DNA of 64,000 nucleotides from Solwaraspora sp. WMMD791. GTDB lineage: Bacteria > Actinomycetota > Actinomycetes > Mycobacteriales > Micromonosporaceae. A program made the translations under genes and the position numbers. Positions within the stretch are counted from its first letter, which is position 1. Each line of letters begins with the position of its first letter. Positions 33,073 through 40,817 of the stretch are shown piece by piece. The notes under the pieces were generated by a model. The model searched no databases. It was given only the letters and a program-made list of their open reading frames with translations, and was not told where the DNA came from. The DNA is taken from positions 1,054,001-1,118,000 of the forward strand of contig NZ_CP120737.1 of assembly GCF_029581195.1 (NCBI RefSeq), read 5' to 3'.

Positions 33073-35675
33073 CGCGACCCGACACCCACTTGCACGGCGA
33101 GGCTAGCGGCCACGGGCAGGTGATCCAGGCCGCCGGTGACCAGCACATCACCATCTACAAGCAGCGGGCGGCCTACCGGGTGGAGCGGTGGCAGCCGCCA
33201 CGGCCACCGGACCCGCGTACGTTGGTCGACCAGCCGAGCATGTTGCTCGCCGCCAACAACCAGGTGGTGCCGTTCACCGCCCTGCGCGACGCCGACCGCG
33301 CCGAGCTGGCCGCCTGGCGGGACGACCCGGCGCGCGGGGTGGCGGTACGGCTGCTGCACGGGCCGGGCGGGCAGGGCAAGACCCGGCTCGCGGCCCAGTT
33401 CGGCGCGGACAGCATCGCCGCCGGCTGGGCGGTCGCGGTCGCCCGGCACCGTAGCCAACTCGCCGCCGACGACCCGCCCGAGGCCACCGAGGCAACCGGG
33501 CGTGGCCTGATGGTGATCGTCGACTACGCCGAACGCTGGCCCGCCGAAGATCTGCGAGACCTGCTCAAGGACCGGCTACTGCGCCAGGGTGTGCCGACCC
33601 GGCTGCTGCTACTCGCCCGCCCAGAGTCGACCCTGTGGCCGCATCAGCACGATCTGACGACCCTCGGGTACGCGGCCGACGTCACCGCGCTGACCCCAGC
33701 CGCCGACAGCCCCGCGAACCGACAGCGGATCTTCGCCGAGGCCGCCGACCGGTTCGCCTTCGCGTACGGCATCGACGGCGGCTCGATCCAGCCGCCCGCC
33801 GACCTGGCCACCGGGGAGGCGTACCGGCAGATCCTGGTGATCCACATGGCGGCGCTGGTCGCGGTCGACGCCGCCGCGCGCCAGCGGACCGCACCGACCG
33901 GCGATCGGGACCTGTCGGCCTACCTGCTGCGCCGCGAGGTCGACCACTGGCACAAGCTGCACGAACAGCGGGCCAGCTTCGTCACGACCCCGCAGGTGCT
34001 GAGCCGTACGGTGTGCACGGCGACGTTGACCCGGCCGCTCGACTACGACGACGGCCTGGCCGCGTTAACGGTGGCCGGGGTGTGCGCACCGGACGCCACC
34101 GACCAGGTCCTGACCGACCATGCAGTCGGCTACCCGCCGGCTGAGCCAGACAAGGTGCTGGAGCCGCTGTATCCGGACCGGCTCGGCGAGGACTTCATCG
34201 CGCTTCGGCTGCCCGGGCACGGGGTGGCCGGTTCCCCTACCGATCCGTGGGCCGGTGGGGCGATCGCCAGGCTCATCACCGGCATCGGCCCTGATGGCGT
34301 TGGTCAGCCGCCTTGGTCCGCATCAGCGTTGACGGTATTGGTCGAGACCGCGATCCGCTGGCCGCACGTCGCGTCCCGGGTTCTCTCCCCGCTGCTGCGT
34401 CAGCGCCCCGAGTTGGCGGTCGCCGCTGGCGGCACCGTCCTGACCCGGATCGCCGACGTCGACGCACTCGACATTGCCGTGCTGGAAGCAATCGAGCCGC
34501 ATCTGCCGCAAGGTCTGCATGTCGGCCTGGCCATCGCCAAGGCCGGCATCACCAAGCGACTCACATCGCATCGGCTGACCACCGCAGATGAACCGACGCG
34601 GGCGAGGTTGCTTGGCACCCTCGGTAATCGGTTGTCGGAGGCGGGTCGGCGCGACGAAGCCCTCACCGCCACCACCGAAGCCGTCACGATCCGCCGCCGG
34701 CTCGCCCAAGTGAACCCCGCCGCCTACGAACCCGACCTCGCCGGATCGCTGAACAACCTCGGCATCCGACTGTCGGACCTCGGCCGGCGTGACGAAGCCC
34801 TCACCGCCACCACCGAAGCCGCCGACATCTACCGCCGGCTCGCCCAAGTGAACCCCGCCGCCTACGAACCCGACCTCGCCGGATCGCTGAACAACCTCTC
34901 CGTCGACCTGTCGAACCTGGGCCGGCGTGACGAAGCCCTCACCGCCACCACCGAAGCCGCCGACATCTACCGCCGGCTCGCCGCAGTCAACCCCGCCGCC
35001 TACGAACCCGACCTCGCCACGGCGCTGAACAACCTCGGCATGATGCTGTCGAACCTGGGCCGGCGCGACGAAGCCCTCACCGCCACCACCGAAGCCGCCG
35101 ACATCCGCCGCCGGCTCGCCACGGTCAACCCCGCCGCCTACGAACCCAACCTCGCCACGTCGCTGAACAACCTCGGCATCTGGCTGTCGGACCTGGGCCG
35201 ACGCGACGAAGCCCTCACCGCCACCGTCGAAGCCGTCACCATCCGCCGCCGGCTCGCCACGGTCAACCCCGCCGCCTACGAACCCGACCTCGCCACGTCG
35301 CTGAACAACCTCGGCATGATGCTGTCGGACCTGGGCCGACGCGACGAGGCCCTCACCGCCACCGTCGAAGCCGTCACCATCCGCCGCCGGCTCGCCCAAG
35401 TGAACCCCGCCGCCTACGAACCCGACCTCGCCAAATCGCTCTGGACCGAAGCCTGGGTGCGGGCAGCCCACCAATACGAGCTGCCCGAGGCGCTGACCGC
35501 CGCGACCGAGTCAGTCGAGCGTTACGAGAAGCTGTTCCAGCAAATCCCGATGGCGTACGTACGTGATCTTGCCGGGGCGCTGGGAACCATGGCGGACGTC
35601 CTCGACGGGCTCGGTCGGGGCGAGGAGGCGGCTGCGGTCAGGGCTCGCTGGGACGCGCTGACAGGAGAGCAGTAG
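33069..35675 (+). CDS. STAND-like P-loop NTPase with near-identical TPR repeats
   Basis: An 868-residue protein. Residues 10-30 hold the GDQHITIY element, GPGGQGKT at about 98-105 is Walker A and GLMVIVDYAE at about 146-155 Walker B, with LLLLARPE as a sensor strand. A helical region reaches about residue 510. Six 46-residue TPR units follow (518-793), each reading LGRRDEALTAT.EA..I.RRLA..NPAAYEP.LA.SLNN, and then a degenerate seventh. Such STAND-TPR proteins are signal-sensing switches, several of them anti-phage. The GTG overlaps the upstream stop. Its end overlaps the convergent gene by 38 bases. No effector domain is visible. Confidence 0.87.
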   Translation: MTRPDTHLHGEASGHGQVIQAAGDQHITIYKQRAAYRVERWQPPRPPDPRTLVDQPSMLLAANNQVVPFTALRDADRAELAAWRDDPARGVAVRLLHGPGGQGKTRLAAQFGADSIAAGWAVAVARHRSQLAADDPPEATEATGRGLMVIVDYAERWPAEDLRDLLKDRLLRQGVPTRLLLLARPESTLWPHQHDLTTLGYAADVTALTPAADSPANRQRIFAEAADRFAFAYGIDGGSIQPPADLATGEAYRQILVIHMAALVAVDAAARQRTAPTGDRDLSAYLLRREVDHWHKLHEQRASFVTTPQVLSRTVCTATLTRPLDYDDGLAALTVAGVCAPDATDQVLTDHAVGYPPAEPDKVLEPLYPDRLGEDFIALRLPGHGVAGSPTDPWAGGAIARLITGIGPDGVGQPPWSASALTVLVETAIRWPHVASRVLSPLLRQRPELAVAAGGTVLTRIADVDALDIAVLEAIEPHLPQGLHVGLAIAKAGITKRLTSHRLTTADEPTRARLLGTLGNRLSEAGRRDEALTATTEAVTIRRRLAQVNPAAYEPDLAGSLNNLGIRLSDLGRRDEALTATTEAADIYRRLAQVNPAAYEPDLAGSLNNLSVDLSNLGRRDEALTATTEAADIYRRLAAVNPAAYEPDLATALNNLGMMLSNLGRRDEALTATTEAADIRRRLATVNPAAYEPNLATSLNNLGIWLSDLGRRDEALTATVEAVTIRRRLATVNPAAYEPDLATSLNNLGMMLSDLGRRDEALTATVEAVTIRRRLAQVNPAAYEPDLAKSLWTEAWVRAAHQYELPEALTAATESVERYEKLFQQIPMAYVRDLAGALGTMADVLDGLGRGEEAAAVRARWDALTGEQ
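34620..35447 (+). repeat. Six tandem 138-bp TPR-encoding units
   Basis: Units begin at 34620, 34758, 34896, 35034, 35172 and 35310, each exactly 138 bp (46 codons). They are nearly identical in DNA, with long shared tracts such as GACGAAGCCCTCACCGCCAC. Differences cluster at a few codons (DI/TI, Y/R, AQ/AA/AT, G/D/M). This is what unequal recombination within the gene would give. Confidence 0.9.
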
Positions 35676-35919
35676 CTTCGGCGGTGAGGATCTGGTCGGG
35701 CCACTGCAGAAACCGGCGGTACAGGTCTGGCGGGCTGAGCTGCTCGGCGTCGCATTCCAGCAGGTCGTCGATCGCCTCGTACATGAGGGTGGCGAGGTAG
35801 ACGCACATCCCGATCCGGTCGTTGGCCCAGTCGGCGGTGATCTCGATCTTCGCGGATTCGCACGGCCATTCCGTACCGCACTCGCGGCAATTCCAGTGCG
35901 GGCGAGACGCGATGTGCAT
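35638..35919 (-). CDS. Small Cys-containing protein, actinobacterial family
   Basis: A 93-residue protein starting MHIASRPHWNCRECGTEWPC; the two CxxC-like pairs suggest a small zinc site. The rest is helical (MCVYLATLMYEAIDDLLECD and FLQWPDQIL). I recall similar proteins, often mislabelled flavin reductase, next to XRE/DUF397 genes in actinomycetes. Its ATG shares a base with the stop of the upstream gene (TGATG), so the two are translationally coupled. The true function is unknown. Its last 38 bases overlap the end of the TPR NTPase gene. Confidence 0.7.
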   Translation of the reverse strand: MHIASRPHWNCRECGTEWPCESAKIEITADWANDRIGMCVYLATLMYEAIDDLLECDAEQLSPPDLYRRFLQWPDQILTAEATALLSARPSEP

Positions 35920-36224
35920 CAGTGTGCCCCGTTCACTCGGGCGCGCTGTCCGCGCGTCAACAGGCCGGCGACCCACACGTACGCGGTGGGGTGGTTCCAT
36001 CGGGGGCCGCGATCCCACTGCGGCGACTGGTTCGACGGCCGATCCGTCGGCTTCGGGCGCGGTGCCGGCGTGTTGTGCAGGTACGGCGCGATGGTCGACG
36101 GCAGGTACCTGTCGGGGCAGGGCCAGCGTATTCCGCAGCGGCAGTACCGGCCGAGTCGCCGCCAGTTGCGGGCGTGTCGCGGCTCGAACCGTATCCGATC
36201 GTCGCGTGTGGACCTCAATCGCAT
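35919..36224 (-). CDS. Small Arg/Pro-rich hypothetical protein
   Basis: A 101-residue basic protein. WRRLGRYCRCGIRWPCPDRY contains a CxC...C arrangement like small zinc-binding proteins of actinomycetes, and the C-terminal part is Pro/Arg/Trp-rich (NQSPQWDRGPRWNHP). The ATG follows AAGAAGGG. It is translated with the next gene (TGATG overlap) and divergent from the XRE regulator, 151 bases away. I do not recognise a named family. Confidence 0.6.
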   Translation of the reverse strand: MRLRSTRDDRIRFEPRHARNWRRLGRYCRCGIRWPCPDRYLPSTIAPYLHNTPAPRPKPTDRPSNQSPQWDRGPRWNHPTAYVWVAGLLTRGQRARVNGAH

Positions 36225-36375
36225 TTGTCAACCCTTCTTGCAACACATTTTCCATGATCACTGAACTCTTCCTTCACATCATGCTTATTCGCCATCTGGC
36301 TCAGCGCAATCTCGCACCGGTAGGTTCGGACCCAACATCCACCCACCATTACGCGACACGAGAGGACGGGGTTTC

Positions 36376-37263
36376 GTGGACGACGCCGGCAGCACTGTCC
36401 CGCGCAGGCAACTGGGTCGATATCTGAGAGAGCTTCGCGAAGACGCACATGTCACGGTCGCCGCAGCGGCCAAGGCACTCGAATGGTCGCCGCCGCGCAT
36501 CTGGCGCTACGAGGGCGGCCAGGTGCCGATCCACCCGAACGACGCCGAGGCGATGTGCCGGCTCTACGGCGCGCCCCCGGAAACGATCACGACGATGCGC
36601 AATTTGGCCCGCGAGACCAAGTCACGCGGCTGGTACCACGCCTACGACCACGCCATCACAGAATGGTTCAAGCTGTACGTCGGCCTCGAAGCCGCCGCTT
36701 CGACGATCCGCAAGTACGAGCCGAATGTCATCCCCGGTCTGCTCCAGTCCCTGGAGTACATGACGGAGATCATCACCACCGGAAACCCCGACCTGAGCCA
36801 GGCCCAGCAGCAGGCACGCATCGAAGTGCGGTCCAAGCGGCAGAAGCTGCTCGCCCGCGTCGTCCCACAGGCCCCCGACCTCGACGTGGTGATCGGCGAG
36901 GCAGCCCTTCGCTGTCCGACGAAGGATCGGGCCGCGATGGCGCGCCAACTGCGGCACCTCGCCGCCGTCGCCACCCAACGCCACAACGTGACCGTCCGGG
37001 TTCTCACCTTCGCCGCCGGACTTCCCAGCAGGCCAGAGGTCGGGTCGTTCTCCATTCTGACCTTCCCCAAGGTCAGCGTCCGCCCGCCCGAGCCGACCAC
37101 CGTCTACTCTGACGGCCCGTGTGGTGCCATCTACCTCGACAAACCCACCGAGATCGAGACCTATGAGGGCATCTGGTCGTCACTCAAGCAACACTGCCTC
37201 ACCCCGCTAGAATCGACCGAGTTCATCACCCGGATCGCCAAGGAGTACGACGATGAAGGCTGA
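36376..37263 (+). CDS. XRE family regulator with DUF5753 domain
   Basis: A 295-residue protein. An N-terminal helix-turn-helix (LGRYLRELREDAHVTVAAAA to SPPRIWRYEGG) is followed by the DUF5753 domain (YEPNVIPGLLQSLEYMTEII, then VVIGEAALRC and FSILTFP). Such proteins pair with DUF397 proteins in Streptomyces and Micromonospora (the WhiJ-like and SCO-type systems) and affect development or act like toxin-antitoxin modules. The GTG at 36376 follows AGAGGACGGGG. It overlaps the DUF397 gene by 11 bases. The promoter region upstream is unusually AT-rich for this genome. Confidence 0.93.
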   Translation: MDDAGSTVPRRQLGRYLRELREDAHVTVAAAAKALEWSPPRIWRYEGGQVPIHPNDAEAMCRLYGAPPETITTMRNLARETKSRGWYHAYDHAITEWFKLYVGLEAAASTIRKYEPNVIPGLLQSLEYMTEIITTGNPDLSQAQQQARIEVRSKRQKLLARVVPQAPDLDVVIGEAALRCPTKDRAAMARQLRHLAAVATQRHNVTVRVLTFAAGLPSRPEVGSFSILTFPKVSVRPPEPTTVYSDGPCGAIYLDKPTEIETYEGIWSSLKQHCLTPLESTEFITRIAKEYDDEG

Positions 37264-37435
37264 CGGCGTCTGGCGTAAGTCCACCCGGTCCGGTGCCGAC
37301 GGTGACTGTGTCGAGGTGGCCAGCCACCCGTACCGCGTCGCCGTCCGCGACAGCAAGGACCAGACCGGCCCAATCCTCACCTTCGACACCGCCGCCTGGC
37401 AGCACTTCGTCGACACGGTGAAGACCCGACCCTGA
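37253..37435 (+). CDS. DUF397 domain protein
   Basis: A 60-residue protein with the family pattern WRKSTRSGADGDCVEVA near the start, VAVRDSKDQTGPILTF in the middle and a final helix AAWQHFVDTVK. DUF397 proteins act with the adjacent XRE/DUF5753 regulator, for which they are thought to be the partner or antitoxin. Its ATG lies inside the end of the regulator gene (11-base overlap), so both are made together. A strong hairpin follows. Confidence 0.93.
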   Translation: MKADGVWRKSTRSGADGDCVEVASHPYRVAVRDSKDQTGPILTFDTAAWQHFVDTVKTRP

Positions 37436-37464
37436 TCTGCCCCGGACCACTACCCCGTTCCACG

Positions 37465-37504
37465 CGCCACGGGAATCCTCACCACACCGAGGATTTCCGT
37501 GGCG
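37465..37504 (+). terminator. Stem-loop after the XRE-DUF397 pair
   Basis: A 16-bp stem with one G-U pair (CGCCACGGGAATCCTC against GAGGATTTCCGTGGCG) and an 8-base loop, 30 bases after the DUF397 stop. It is a clear factor-independent terminator candidate. Confidence 0.75.
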
Positions 37505-37629
37505 TCTTCGTGTCCCGGACGTTACGTCAGCAGGCCACCATACTCGTCGCAAAATGCGGCCACCACAGAGGACAGACGACAGAAAGTAGCGGCTCTTGAC
37601 CACTGTGTGATCGACGGGTGATGATCTCG

Positions 37630-37646
37630 CAGTTGATCGTCAACTG
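37630..37646. promoter_or_regulatory. Palindrome upstream of the DD-peptidase gene
   Basis: CAGTTGA-TCG-TCAACTG, a perfect 7-bp inverted repeat, lies 17 bases before the start codon at 37663. It could be an operator or lie in the 5' leader. Confidence 0.4.
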
Positions 37647-37662
37647 TCGATGGGAATGATCG

Positions 37663-38406
37663 ATGAGGACTGCTCTCCACCGGGCCGGCCGAATGCTCGT
37701 CGCCTGCGCCGTCGTCGCCGCCACCGCCCTCGCGGGCGTCGTCACCACCGGAAGCGCCGCCCACGCCGACGGCTGCTACACCTGGGGGCGCAGCCTCTCC
37801 CAGGGGATGACCGGCGACGACGTACGGCAGCTGCAGATCCGCGTATCGGGTTACCCGGACTACGGCGCGGTGCTCGCCCTCGACGGGTCGTACGGTCCCG
37901 CCACCCGCTCCGCCGTGCTCCGCTTCCAGCAGGCCTACGGCCTGTCCGCCGACGGCGTCGCCGGTCCACAGACCTTCAACAAGCTCTACGAACTCCAGGA
38001 CAACGACTGCACGCCGGTCAACTTCAGCTACGCCGAAATGAACAATTGCAACAGCAACTGGTCCGGCGGCGCGGTGTCCGCCAGCACCGCCAAGTTCAAC
38101 GCTCTCGTGTCGATGTGGAAGCTCCAGGCCATGCGGCGCGCGCTCGGCAACGTACCGCTCCAGATCAGCAGCGGCTTCCGCAGCTACTCCTGCAACAGCG
38201 CCGTCGGCGGCGCCTCCAACAGCCGACACCTGTACGGCGACGGCGTCGACCTGGTCGGCTCGCCCTCGTTCTGTCGGCTCGCCCAGCAGGCCCGCTACCA
38301 CGGCTTCAGCAACATCCTCGGCCCCGGCTACCCCGGCCACAACGACCACACCCACCTGGGTGCCACCCCGAGCCGGTCCTGGTCCGCGCCGAGCTGCGGC
38401 ATCTGA
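37663..38406 (+). CDS. Secreted zinc D-Ala-D-Ala carboxypeptidase (M15) with PG-binding domain
   Basis: A 247-residue exported cell-wall enzyme. A signal peptide (residues 1-35, LVACAVVAATALAGVV, cut near AHA) is followed by a peptidoglycan_binding_1 domain (GMTGDDVRQLQIRVSGYP to DGVAGPQTFNKL, about 45-110) and a Peptidase_M15 domain. Zinc ligands are in SRHLYGDGVDL (His, Asp) and GHNDHTHLG (His). Several cysteines probably form disulfides. It resembles the Streptomyces albus G DD-carboxypeptidase. It cleaves the terminal D-Ala of stem peptides. A palindrome lies just upstream. Confidence 0.9.
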   Translation: MRTALHRAGRMLVACAVVAATALAGVVTTGSAAHADGCYTWGRSLSQGMTGDDVRQLQIRVSGYPDYGAVLALDGSYGPATRSAVLRFQQAYGLSADGVAGPQTFNKLYELQDNDCTPVNFSYAEMNNCNSNWSGGAVSASTAKFNALVSMWKLQAMRRALGNVPLQISSGFRSYSCNSAVGGASNSRHLYGDGVDLVGSPSFCRLAQQARYHGFSNILGPGYPGHNDHTHLGATPSRSWSAPSCGI

Positions 38407-38467
38407 GCATCGTCAGCCACCACGACCGCGAACCTGCTCCGGGGCTGCCCGGGGAAGCTGCTCCCGC

Positions 38468-38502
38468 CCTGACCGCCGGTGACCCGATCACCGGCGGTCA
38501 GG
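38468..38502 (+). terminator. Stem-loop after the DD-peptidase
   Basis: A perfect 15-bp stem (CCTGACCGCCGGTGA and its complement) around CCCGA, 62 bases after the stop of the peptidase gene. Confidence 0.7.
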
Positions 38503-38558
38503 ACAGACCGGCCGGTGCCGGGACCATAGGATCACGCGCCCACCGACACAATCGACAG

Positions 38559-39257
38559 ATGGACACCGTCGCAGAGCTGACCATCGTCCGCCACGGGCAG
38601 AGCGCCGCGAACGCGGCCTTCGCCGACGCCCGCGCCCGTGGTGTGGCCGACCACGGCCTCACCGGCCGCGACGCCGACATCGAGCTGACCCCGCTCGGCT
38701 GGCAGCAGGCCACCCACCTCGGCACCTGGCTCGCCACCCGACCCGCCGACCAGCGGCCCGACGTGGTCGTCTGCTCCCCGTACCTGCGGGCCCGTCAGAC
38801 CTGGACCCGCGTGGCCGGCACCGCCGCCGCGCTCGGCGTGCCCTGCCCGGAGGCGGTCGTCGACGCACGGTTGTGCGACCGGCTGATGGGTGACCTCGAA
38901 CTACTCACCCCGCTGATGATCACCCAGCGGTTCCCAGCCGAAGCCGCCCGGCTCGCCGCCGACGGACCGTACGCCTACCGCCCGCCGGGCGGTGAAACGT
39001 TCGACGACGTCGTCGCGCGCGTCAAGGCCGTCCTGGCCGAGCTCGACCGCGACCACGCCGGCCGGCGCGTCCTGATCGTCGCCCACGACGCGGTGGTCAT
39101 CGCGGCCCGCCACCTCCTCGACGGCCTGCCGTTCACCGAACTCGACGCGATCATCGCGGCCACGCCGGTCGCCAACGCGTCGATCACCCGCTACGTCGCC
39201 ACCGGCGACGGCCTCGAACTGGTCGAGTTCGCCACCACCGCCCACCTGCCGCCGTGA
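38559..39257 (+). CDS. Histidine phosphatase family protein
   Basis: A 232-residue phosphoglycerate-mutase-like phosphatase. LTIVRHGQSAANAAF holds the catalytic RHG, VVCSPYLRARQTW a second active-site Arg, and VLIVAHDAVVIAARHLLDG the second conserved His. Substrates range from phosphosugars to phosphoproteins, and this one is not determined. The frame is open much further upstream across the peptidase gene, but the ATG at 38559 fits the family N-terminus. It has no signal peptide and stands alone after a terminator. Confidence 0.9.
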   Translation: MDTVAELTIVRHGQSAANAAFADARARGVADHGLTGRDADIELTPLGWQQATHLGTWLATRPADQRPDVVVCSPYLRARQTWTRVAGTAAALGVPCPEAVVDARLCDRLMGDLELLTPLMITQRFPAEAARLAADGPYAYRPPGGETFDDVVARVKAVLAELDRDHAGRRVLIVAHDAVVIAARHLLDGLPFTELDAIIAATPVANASITRYVATGDGLELVEFATTAHLPP

Positions 39258-39270
39258 CTTGTGCTGCCGC

Positions 39271-39861
39271 TCAGGCCGACGGGCGGCGCAGCCGATAGCG
39301 CAGGTGCAGCACCCGGTTGCCCTGAATGATCACGTCAGGATCGTCCAGGAGGTGCTGTGTGTCGACCGACCCGAAGAAGCGCTTGCCGGACCCGAACACG
39401 ACGGGTACGACGTCCATGCGTACCTCGTCGACCAGGCCGGCGGCGAGCACTTGGCCGCCGACGTCGCCGGCGGCGACCTCGACCAGGCGGTCGCCGGCAA
39501 GCTCCTGCGCCGTGGCGACGGCCGCCTCGACACCGTCGACGAAGTGAAACGGCGCCTCCGGGTCCCAGCCCTTAGGCGCCGGACGGTGCGTCACGACGAC
39601 CACATGCTCGACCCCGGCCGGCGGCGTGCCGTCCCAGCCGTCCGTCATGTCGAAGACGTGGCGGCCGACGATCGTCACCCCGATCTGGTCCCAGTACGGC
39701 CGGACGTAGTCGTAGGAGGTCCGCGACACCGTCAACGCGCCGCTGTCGTCCAACGGGACGTCACCGCTGGACAGCCAGTCGAACAGCGGTCCGGGCTGGT
39801 CCTTGACGTCGGCGATGAAGCCGTCCACCGACACCGAGCCGTACATCACCACCGTGCCCAC
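39271..39861 (-). CDS. Dihydrofolate reductase family protein (RibD C-terminal type)
   Basis: A 196-residue protein of the DHFR/RibD-C fold. VVMYGSVSVDGFIADVKDQP is the typical start, VGRHVFDMTDGW and VEVAAGDVGGQVLAAGLVDE follow, and RLRR ends it. It probably reduces a pterin- or flavin-like compound with NADPH. The GTG at 39861 is chosen because GAGGAG lies a few bases upstream; the ATG at 39888 would add residues that no family member needs. It is convergent with the histidine phosphatase, 13 bases from its stop. Confidence 0.88.
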   Translation of the reverse strand: MGTVVMYGSVSVDGFIADVKDQPGPLFDWLSSGDVPLDDSGALTVSRTSYDYVRPYWDQIGVTIVGRHVFDMTDGWDGTPPAGVEHVVVVTHRPAPKGWDPEAPFHFVDGVEAAVATAQELAGDRLVEVAAGDVGGQVLAAGLVDEVRMDVVPVVFGSGKRFFGSVDTQHLLDDPDVIIQGNRVLHLRYRLRRPSA

Positions 39862-39926
39862 GAGGCTCTCCTCTACGTCAGGAGGCATCACGCTAGCGCG
39901 CCGTGAGCTGCCGTTCTTGTAGAAAA

Positions 39927-40766
39927 TCAATCCGCCGGCAGCGGCCAGCTGTCCAGCACATGGCCGGGATGTTCGCGCAGGAACCGCCGCCGCACCTCGA
40001 CGTACCGGGTCGGCGTGAGCCCGGTGAACGCCCGGAACTCGTGGCCGAAATGCGCCTGGTCGAAGTAGCCCGCCCCGCTGGCGAGCTCGGCCCAGTCGAC
40101 CGGTCCGGCCGGGTCGATCGCGAACACGGTGGCGGCGAAGCGGGAGGTACGGGCCAGCCGCTTCGGCGTGACACCGACGATCTCCTTGAACCGCCGCGCC
40201 AGATGAGTGCTGCTCACACCGGTCGCCGTACTCAGGTCGCCGATCGCGACCGCCCCACGGGTCCCCGTGATGACGCCGCTGGTGTGACGGACCAGCCCCA
40301 GGCCGGCGGTCGCACGCAGCCGTCGCGTCAGCTCCTCCTCCAGCAGCGTCAGCATCTCGTCCGGTCCGTCCGCCGCAGCCAGCCGGTCCCGCAGTACGGC
40401 GACGGCGGGCCGGCCCCACACCTGTTCCAGCGTCACCGGCCGGTCACACAGCTCGGCCGCCGGCATCGGCAGGAACGGCGCCAGCCCCCACGGCTTGAAA
40501 TGCACGCCGACCGACCGGGTCCGGACCGGGTAGCCGAAGTCGTACGCGCGGGTGGGCGTGGTGATCACGCAGCCGTCGGCGTACTCGGCCGTTGCGATGT
40601 CGGTGCCGGCGCGGATGCGCAACGGCGCCCCGAGGTTGACGATGAGCAACGCCGCCGGCGTGGGCGGCAGCGTCAACCGGGCGTACGGCGGCATACCCTC
40701 CAGGTGGTAAAGATCGTCGATCAGCCCGTCCAGCGGCGGTCGCGGCACTCTGGACACGTACTCCAT
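39927..40766 (-). CDS. AraC family transcriptional regulator
   Basis: A 279-residue regulator. The N-terminal sensing domain (ALLIVNLGAPLRIRAG, VGVHFKPWGLAPFL) resembles DUF6597-type effector domains, and the C-terminal 100 residues carry two HTH motifs (VAIGDLSTATGVSSTHLARR and SGAGYFDQAHFGHEFRAFTG). It would respond to a small ligand. It is divergent from the proline iminopeptidase gene (51 bases between starts), which it may control. The ATG at 40766 gives a normal-length protein. Confidence 0.9.
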   Translation of the reverse strand: MEYVSRVPRPPLDGLIDDLYHLEGMPPYARLTLPPTPAALLIVNLGAPLRIRAGTDIATAEYADGCVITTPTRAYDFGYPVRTRSVGVHFKPWGLAPFLPMPAAELCDRPVTLEQVWGRPAVAVLRDRLAAADGPDEMLTLLEEELTRRLRATAGLGLVRHTSGVITGTRGAVAIGDLSTATGVSSTHLARRFKEIVGVTPKRLARTSRFAATVFAIDPAGPVDWAELASGAGYFDQAHFGHEFRAFTGLTPTRYVEVRRRFLREHPGHVLDSWPLPAD

Positions 40767-40817
40767 GCCCACAGCATCGCCGACGCCCCTGCCGGCCCCC
40801 ACGAGGAGGAGTACGTC

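Noticed and set aside
34620-35447. CRISPR array
   Set aside because: The 138-bp repeats are contiguous, in frame and encode TPR units without spacers.
37465-37504. Riboswitch or attenuator
   Set aside because: The structure is a simple stem-loop after a stop codon with no downstream gene within its reach, so a terminator is sufficient.
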